Assembly (NCBI GenBank): GCA_030144725.1
Contig: JASKMD010000009.1
Location: forward strand, 5,090,679-5,154,678
DNA: 64,000 bases
Reading direction: 5' to 3'
Source of the DNA: Haematococcus lacustris
Lineage: Eukaryota; Chlorophyta; Chlorophyceae; Chlamydomonadales; Haematococcaceae
The notes under the pieces were generated by a model, which saw only the letters and a program-made list of their open reading frames with translations, made no database searches and was not told the DNA's origin. Every line of letters begins with the position of its first letter. The stretch's first letter is position 1. Of this stretch, positions 53,049-64,000 are shown in pieces. Made by a program: the position numbers and the translations under genes.

Positions 53049-54384
53049 GTTCAAGCTGCTGCGTGGACGTCTCTGAAACCTACATGGTTGGCATGGATGG
53101 ACTGGAATGAATGAAGTAAATGGATGAACTGCCTATGTGAGCGACGGTCACACTGCCTAACTCTACCGCGACATATGCCTAACTCTACCAAGCTCTACCG
53201 CGACATATCAATGCTATGTTACACGCATGTTACAGTTCTAAGCATTTGACCACCAACCAAATTTAGCCACCAATCCCCGAGCCCTCCGAACAGCGTCAAC
53301 AAAGCCTTCTTTTAGTACAGGCAATAGCATTAGGCCTCATAGCTTACGTAGGACAAGCAGCACCACCCACACCCCCTGGCATGGGTGGCAACGGCGAGTT
53401 AAACTGACTGTGTGAGACTGCCGGTTTAAAGGCTATGAAAATTGCGTTGTGAGTACACTTCAACATGTTCACCGACGAGTTATGGGACCCAGGCACAGCC
53501 GTCATAAATACAATGGCGCACGAGGCATAAGAGTCATCCTACCCCTGATAATTAAGACGACGCCGCGTCTCAGCCACGTGATTGTAGGTGCCTGCTATCG
53601 CAGCTATCTTCAGCTATGTCCCCGGATAGAAGGCTCTGCCAGCTATGCGGTGCAACTTGTATCACTAAATATGGTGCAGTGTGCTGAGTGCAATGGCGGC
53701 TCAAAACTCGACATTCCAATTCACGCATTGTTTGCTCATGCGGGCGTCGTCGCGAGAGACCGCCGCGACCGACCCGGCATGGCCTCACTCGCAAGAGTTA
53801 ACGCGCCGCTTGCCAGGAGATGTGCATTACTGCGCAAAATGCCAGTGCGAGAAATGCTATTGAAAACGGTGCTTTTGTAGAGAGTACTTGCATAACGATC
53901 ACCAACTCCATGTTAAGACATCCTGAATGTCATGACAATATTTAGTAGCTCAGGAATAGTAGAACACACGCGACGCATTACTTAACAGGTGCAGGGTAGG
54001 TCAGCAGAAAGAATAAGCTCCTACACAACGCGGCTGCTATGGCAGGATGAGTTACCCCGACATAAATTGGCACATGGCAATGCTTATCTTCACAGCCCCT
54101 GCTCCACAGCCTGTAGTACAGGCAGTAGTAGAGTCAGTAGCATCAGGCCTCATAGCTTTCGTAGGACAAGCAGCACCACCCACAGCCCCGGGCATGGGTG
54201 TCACAACAGCAGGCAGGAAGGGCTGTGGGCCTTCTTTTATCATGGGCCAGGGAGAAGTCCACGTAATTATCAGCTGCAGCTCAACTCCCAGTGGCCATGG
54301 TCATCAGCCGTGCAGTGGGAGCAGGTCATGCCCCACAGGCGGTAGTCTCTTTCTTCTTCTCCTCTGTCTTCTCCTACTTCTCCT
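53049..54384. other. Spacer between EF-hand and SWEET genes; patchwork of duplicated pieces
   Basis: 53288-53311 repeats 24 bp of the EF-hand first exon (52976-52999). 53325-53396 repeats 54135-54206 (GGCCTCATAGCTT(A/T)CGTAGG, GACAAGCAGCACCACCCACA). 53560-53880 is the dispersed repeat also found at 22190 and 23858. 53584-53617 repeats 52573-52606 (TAGGTGCCTGCTAT(C/G)GCAG). 53160-53210 repeats AACTCTACC(G/A)CGACATAT. No gene is supported. Confidence 0.55.
53560..53880 (+). repeat. Dispersed repeat, uninterrupted copy
   Basis: This copy contains both blocks found apart at 22190-22430 and 23858-23960, here contiguous. It shows the original order. Confidence 0.8.
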
Positions 54385-57898
<3,514 letters not shown>

Positions 57899-60509
57899 TT
57901 CGTATTGAACTGCTGGGAAAATGTATACAAGAGGTCAGGAAAAGCTGAGGATCAGGGCTGCCCTCTCCTCCCCACAGCTGTGTTATCGTGGGTGCAGGAA
58001 CGTACACTAGGCTGATAGATACACACCCTGCCAACTGTAGCTGCAATCGCTTCGCCGCCGATTGTGTGTAACACGCACGACAATCAAATGTGCTCTCTAT
58101 CGCGCCTGCGTGCCAATCATTCAACTAGCATTGTTGGGTGGCATAGTCTAGCGTGGTAGGTCAAAGTCCATTGGCATCTGACACAGTTTACATGTCTCCT
58201 GATAAACAGAGTGAAAACCAAGGGGGAAAACAGCCAGTATTGCACAGCAATAGTTGGTTGCTGGCTGTTTAGTAGTGAGCTGTAAACATCCAACCCTTCT
58301 GCTGTGCTCCAGCTTTGTCGACTTTACACGGTCAGCAAATTTCTTTCGCCTAACTACTGACTAGGGAGCGTCCTGGTGTAACCATCAGGGCAGGTTGCTG
58401 CCCCTAGCCTGTAGCAAGCGGCATGGCAAGCAAGTACAGGGCATGATGTGAGTCCCCAATGGGGACTCCCCATTCTAGCTTCAGGTCACCCCGCCACAGC
58501 CACCACGCAGCCAGGGCAAACAGTTGTATCTTAGCCTTGTCCCATTGAGCACCATAACGCCTCGTGCAGAAGTCGTAGCTAGACGCACACGAGCCCAACA
58601 CGAAGACATGCAGAACCCTTGTCTGTTATGGACTATTTTCACAAACTGGAGCTCATCTGATATGATATCACAGGCTGCTCTCAGGTTTATGATGACTCAA
58701 TCTACCTCCATGCTTCAGTCATGCAACACGCATGCGGCCCTCTGGGTGCCAGAAGTCAGGTCCCACAAGGTCAGGTAAAATGGCTCGAAAAAATGTACCG
58801 TCACTTTTTGTCGCGTATACTGAACTCCAAGAGGTCAAACCGCGACGCCCCGCTGCGGCGTGCTGCAGCTTGGCCTGCGAGGGACGGGCTAAAGTCAACT
58901 TTGCCCCCCTCCGCGGTATCCTGGCACCAGTGACTCCTTGCACCCTAACGGTAGTGCACGTGCATACAATAACGCCGCAACGACGAGCGAGGTAGAGCGG
59001 CCACTAGTCGGTCGGTCGGCGTACCGGGATGGGGTGGCGTCATGCAAATCTGCAGTGCTATTTTTGAGATCGATTTGCTGCTTGTTGCTGATACGTAACC
59101 GCCTGGTTTCTGCGCCCTAGCTTTGAAGTATGCCCATAGCTCCCATTAGAAGCTATTGCAGTGTATTACATCTGCCCTGCGCAGGTTGGGAAGCTCCTGG
59201 AAATATCGTGCGTAGAAGTCTTATTTCTAGGCAGGAAGTGCATCAAACGCCGTGCTGACCTCCTTCATAGATGCAAGAGGTGTGCCTCGAGCATCTCTAC
59301 CTTGCCCGATAGCGTTATCCTTAGGATTGACACCCATAGATACACCAGACATACCTACCATGCTCATGTCTGATTTGCTCCATTATCTCGCGCTCATCAG
59401 GCTGCGACGAAGGTAGAGATTGTTCAGGTTCCTCCAAGCTACCACCAGCGTTCATCAGCGGCACAAATGATGCAGATTTGCGGCCATTTTTAGCAATGGG
59501 CCGGCGCAGTCAGCGTAGTAAGAATAGGAAGGATAGGAAAGCATAGGACAGCAGAGGATAGCAGAGGATAGCATAGGAAAGCCTAAGAAGGCATAGGAAG
59601 CTCTCACCATTCATCAGCCCTCTCAATAATGTCGTCGAAGGAGAGACCAGAAAAAAACAGTTCCTTCAGTCATGTTGCCTGCAGCTCATAGTATATGCTT
59701 TGATGTGGTGGAGGAGGAGGGCCATTGCAACGCTTAGGCATGTTGCGAGCGAGCTGCAGCAGCCCGATGCGAGATGCGAGCCACCCGGTTAACCGACATA
59801 ACCGCCGGCCCTCGCGCTTGCGCTGTTGTGTACCGTACCTACCAGCACCCGCTTACAAAAGAGCGCCGCATCCATCTACAGTAAACTTGCCAGCTGGACA
59901 CTTGGCAAGGGTTGGTGGGCGTCCAGGCCGTGCAGGCCCTTTGATGCAGTAGGCATATCGGAAAGGCTCGCTGATCAGGGCTGCGTAAGCGCGGCATCAA
60001 ATGGCTCACGGTACATTTTGCCAAAGAGACCTTGTGGGACCTGACCAGAAGCATGAAGCTGCACAAGGAAACGATTAGAAGACCTACAGTACCAAACATA
60101 CCAATACTCCTGTGTTCACGTTGGTGCCTAGGGCCTCATTGGGGCAAGCAGCTCAAACAACAGCAGGGAAGTACGAGGCACTACTAGGCTGTGCTTCGGC
60201 CAGGTAGGTTACCGTGTTTGCCACGCAAGGAGTTCGTGTCTGGTTTGCAACCATGCTGGACCCTGGCCTGGGGCGTCTGTTTGCACACTGCGCTGGTCGC
60301 TGGACACTTCAAACCGCCAGCCGCCGAAGATGGCGTGCTGTGCATGAGTTTGCCTGATGAAACTTCTTGGGCATTGCAATATGAAGTTAGCGCTGGAGAA
60401 ACAGGAAGCACGCGATGCAAGTCTATCGCAAGTCAAACATTGACTTGGCGTTGACTTATGATTGATCCCGACGGGTAGTGCAAGCAAATGCTCAAGTGAC
60501 AGCTGGGTG
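57899..60509. other. Spacer between divergently transcribed SWEET and SAS-4 genes
   Basis: 59520-59605 repeats ATAGGAAAGC/AGAGGATAGC. 59993-60047 is the dispersed repeat shared with 5408. 58780-58995 (+) is a short open frame (MARKNVPSLFVAYTELQEVK) of unknown value. Both flanking promoters should be in this interval. No classic elements were identified. Confidence 0.4.
59993..60047 (+). repeat. Dispersed repeat, partner at 5408-5466
   Basis: It shares GCGCGGCATCA(A/T)ATGGCTC and AAGAGACCTTGTGGGACCTG with the copy near 5.4 kb, in the same orientation. Confidence 0.7.
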
Positions 60510-63500
60510 ATGGACGCGGCAAGTGCTAGTGACACCGCCTCTAAGACCACGAAACGCGCATTTCTTAAACGCGGCGAGGGGGTCACAAAGCGTATTTATG
60601 GCCCCGTCATAAGAAAGAGTCAACAGGAGGTATTGGCCGCATCTGTGGATGAGGAGGCCCCGCAGCGAACAGAGCCAAGGGGTCGGGCGGATGCGCATTC
60701 CGTCCTTGACCAATCTGGTCCTAAGAGCCGTACAGCAAAGGCAGTGTACACCGCTGACAAATGGGATGATGCAATCACAGAAGCCGGCCATGAAGAGCTC
60801 CAATCCAGCACGGTGCTCCTACCTCATACAGGTGTTGTGGCCCTTGTGCGCCATGTCCATAGTCCCAGCTATTCACAGCCACTGTGGGCGCACGTGTGCA
60901 GGGTCCCAACGCACATCTGGCAGTATTACAAACAGCCTGCGCGCAGCACCTCGCAACACAGTGAGTGTACAGATTGGCTTGTGTGATGGTTTATGGAGAA
61001 TGACACAGGCAAACATGTATTGCCTGCCCTGTGGATGAAGCAGGCGCCCCAGCCCAACATGCCTTGCTGCTGTGTGCTGTCCAGCATGACATGGAGTTGG
61101 AGGAGTTTGAGGCCTTGGAGCAGCAGATCAAGAGAGATGTCCAACCTCAAGCCTCGCAGCCCCACTCAGTCGGAGCTGCAGCCAGCATTGCCAGACCCAC
61201 TGGGTCCCTGCTGCAACAGCAGCACAGACAACAGACCGGATATGCCCACAATCACAGTCGCAGTGTCGGCAGCGCAGATGCTCAGCATCAGCACCTTATG
61301 CATCAACAGTTTGGCCTGGGGCTACCGGCGATGTCTACACCATCACCTCATGTGCCAGACTTGCCCACCAGGCCCAGAACAGCAGCTGATGTGGTTAAAC
61401 CTCTGTCAACTGCCTCAGGCACTGCTGCAGACGGCAAAGTGTCCAGACATGCAGCTCGTCAGCATGCTGAGCCCAGCCCCCAGCAGTCATGGGGTGATGA
61501 AGCTCAAGATGGTTGGGGTGAGGAGCTCAGTGCCAAGAGCCACACCGGCTACCAGCGCCCACAGCAGCCTGGAGGGCTGCCGGCCGCTGCCAGGTCTCAC
61601 AGCCGTGCGGACCAACACAGTCTGGCCAGCAGCCTGTCTGCTTGGGCAATGCCGTTAGCTGAGCCCCAGCAGCCCGAGGGCTCCTTGGCCGCCACCCCCA
61701 GAATATCTGCAGCTTCGCCCAGATCAGCTGTAGGCCATAGCAACAGTGGTTTCTATTTTGACGATGATGCAGAGATTGCAGAGGATGGTGGCGAGGGGGA
61801 TGGCAGGGTGCCACACGGCAGTGGCTGGGAGACCCAGCCAGGCAGGGCAGGTGCCGGGCCCTCCCCTGCCCAATCTCATGCACACCATGGTTATGGGGTA
61901 GACACACCGTACAGTGCTGACTCACAAGGGGAACAGCTTGGGGCTCAGCATGCCCAACAAGCTGCAGCAGGTGGCTCCACTTTGACGCAGCCCTTTGTGC
62001 GTTCCTTGTTCAAGCAGCAGCAGCAGCAGCAGATTGGCGGCAAGGCCGCTGGGGGCCCAGCCGTTCCTCCAGGACGGGCAGCAGGTGCTGCTGCAGGACC
62101 CCAGCCTGGGCATGGTGGGCAGTCAGAGATCAGCATGTCGCAGTTGGAGGCTGAGATGGCCAGAGTACAGCAGGTGAGCAGGCAAAGGCTAGGGTAGGGT
62201 CGCCTGGCAGCATGCGTGACCTTGGCAGTGTCAATCCTACCACCATCAAACACCGTGGTCCATGCGTGATGTTCAAGGCCATTAGGAGTGACTGCTCTAT
62301 GTGGGTGCCTGTCATGCTGTTTCATGCCCTCCAGGCTGCAGGTTGACGTCAGACAGGCATAGTCCTCAAGCTGTGAGTCACTGATATAGCAGTTATGGCG
62401 TCCATGCCATCTCTAGCAGGCCACTTTGCCTTCTAGAGACAACCCCATGCACACATGGGGTGGGTAACAACAGGAGTCTCTGCACCTTCATAGACTTCTT
62501 GCCCTCCACCTTGGGCCTCACTGCTGCCCCTGCACAGGACAAGGCCGCCCTGTCCCGGCTGCGGACAGAGCTGGAGAAGGGCGCTGTTAAGCTTGAGGCG
62601 GAGCGGCAGGCTGCAGAGCGTAAGCAGGTGCGCATGGACCAGGCTTACCCCAGCAGGCAATCAAACCTAGCACGAGAGCTCTGACGGAGCAAAGGCGGGC
62701 GGGCGCAGCTTGGTCGCAGGGGCAGCTGTATAGAAGCTTGTACAGGCGTAGTGGTAGCATCATTGTGTGCTGTCGGTTTCCACTGCATGGCCCTACTGTG
62801 TGCTGTCTGTAGCTGCTCTTACACAGCAAGGGCTGCAACCTAATGACGATGCATGGACCTTGTGGCATATGTATGCTAGGATTTGTTGAGCTGTGCATCA
62901 TCTCAGCTGCTTAGAGTTGTTGTTCACAGTCATAAGCAATGCACAGGTCCTCATGTTGCTTTGCAGCCACCCTGGTGTGGTGACAGACGCTTTCGACCAC
63001 AGGCTCAGTGCCTAGCCGTCTGCAAAGCCAGTCAAAACACGCTTGAACACATGACATCCTACACCTTCTGCTACTCTGCTGTGCTGGGCAATCGCCTTCT
63101 CCTCACGCCCTGCTGGAGCCTACAGAACTCTTGTTGATCCGGACGCTACCTACCCAAGCACCACAGCAGCCCCTCACCGCCAGGCCCTGCCAGCTATAGA
63201 AGATTGCAACCCCTTCAGTCACCCCTTGGGGCAGTGTGATGGATTGGAAGGCTGTGGGGTGGGAGGGTGACGGGTGCAGCCACTCCTCACGGGCGCAGGC
63301 TGAAGAGGCCAGTGCCTTTGCGTCCTGGCGAGCTGCAGAAGAGGCCCGGCTGGCACGGGAGCGGCGGGTGGTGGACAAGCAGAGCAAGGCAATCCTGAAG
63401 GTGCGTCTGCCTGCCTTCGCTGCCTGCATCCTGGCCACCTCTTGCGTTGACGGCAGCTGAGGGCTAGCCTGGGTGTTTGCATGTCATGACTAGCAGCTGG

Positions 63501-63814
63501 GGCTAGACAGCACATGGTGTGTGGCGATATCCTTTAGAAGCAGATTGTGTCGGCTAAACACCAGAGAGGTGTTTTCCATGTTTCTGGCAGCTTGCTTCAG
63601 CAATTCCTTCAGCATAAGGCAGAGCTGATGGCCCATGCAAGCAAGTATGGAAGCGTGTGTGACCATGCATGTGTAGCTGCCCACCAAGAAGGAGCGCAGT
63701 GCAGTGGAGGCAGTGGAGGCAGCCCTGGACATGGAGCGCAAGGAGGGGCGGGCCAGGGAGGCGCGCCACAAGCTCGCCATGGAGCGCTTACGTCAGCAGC
63801 TGCTGGAGCAGCAG
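60510..63814 (+). CDS. SAS-4/CPAP (CENPJ)-like centriole assembly protein, 5' part; continues beyond the window
   Basis: Exons in phase: 60510 to about 60812 (donor tentative), 61085-62173, 62538-62627, 63299-63400, 63677-63814, each of the last four with clear GT-AG ends. The N-terminus MDAASASDTASKTTKRAFLK runs into FLKRGEG, a motif of CPAP/TCP10-type proteins. Next come ELEEFEALEQQIKRD, a 300-residue low-complexity linker, then a long coiled coil: SRLRTELEKGAVKLEAERQA, FASWRAAEEARLARERRVVD, LPTKKERSAVEAVEAALDME, REARHKLAMERLRQQLLEQQ. The LPTKKERS turn between ERRV..K and the R..L..E heptads is characteristic of CPAP. The C-terminal G-box/TCP10 domain must lie beyond 64000. The protein controls centriole length and tubulin addition at basal bodies, which fits a flagellate. 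Confidence 0.8.
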
Positions 63815-64000
63815 GTGAGGTGCTGGAGAGCTCGACTGGGACTAATCTTGGGCAGCCCTCTTTCCCTCCTATCCTTCAGTTCTATAATGTACGAAGGACA
63901 TAGTATCGTGCTTTGCTATACTTCTCCTACTCGGCACCATCATCACCGCCACCATCTCATTACAAAACCCTTCCCAGCCCTCCCCTCCCTTCCCACCACT

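Overview
The window is GC-rich nuclear DNA from a green alga. The genes are intron-rich with GT-AG junctions, and they include a plastid RETICULATA-related protein, a SWEET sugar transporter and a centriole protein of the SAS-4/CPAP type, as expected of a flagellated, photosynthetic cell. Together with many decayed copies of one Fanzor-type (eukaryotic TnpB-like) element, this points to a volvocalean alga, most likely Haematococcus or a close relative. The species is my inference and was not tested. There is no bacterial, organellar or rRNA signature. All gene models below were built by hand by matching splice sites and intron phases.

Layout. 1-725 is the 3' end of a cyclin gene (+) and is the mirror image of 30672-31398, where the whole cyclin gene lies on the minus strand. 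2.1-3.0 kb holds a small Cys-rich gene (-). 3.0-5.6 kb is AT-richer, with MITE-like inverted repeats. 5.6-7.0 kb is a low-complexity gene (-). 7.0-14.8 kb is a cluster of Fanzor copies mixed with hexamer arrays, a tRNA-derived SINE and a 269-bp tandem duplication. 17.4-18.2 kb is a basic hypothetical protein (+). 19.85-20.8 kb is the best preserved Fanzor C-terminus. 20.8-23.3 kb has two low-complexity genes (-). 25.5-28.7 kb is an hAT-like transposase (-), with a frame break at a 14-base homopolymer. 30.7-32.6 kb is the complete cyclin (-). 34.4-39.3 kb is the RETICULATA-related gene (+). 41.6-42.8 and 45.3-46.9 kb are duplicated C2-domain/proline-rich genes (-). 48.2-53.0 kb is a multi-EF-hand protein (-) carrying a Fanzor copy in one intron. 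54.4-57.9 kb is a SWEET transporter (-) whose introns hold two Fanzor fragments and a 360-bp (CAGG)n array. 60.5 kb to the end is SAS-4/CPAP (+), which runs off the window.

The most notable theme is the Fanzor family. Copies end at one fixed 3' terminus (...GCCAAGGT). Five of them are flanked by 14-17 bp direct repeats that always begin GCTG. Their 5' ends vary, and a conserved non-coding 3' module survives alone in several places. That module is a natural candidate for the guide (omega-type) RNA. The flanking direct repeats and variable 5' ends are not what is expected of an IS607-like element, so the mode of movement deserves a second look.
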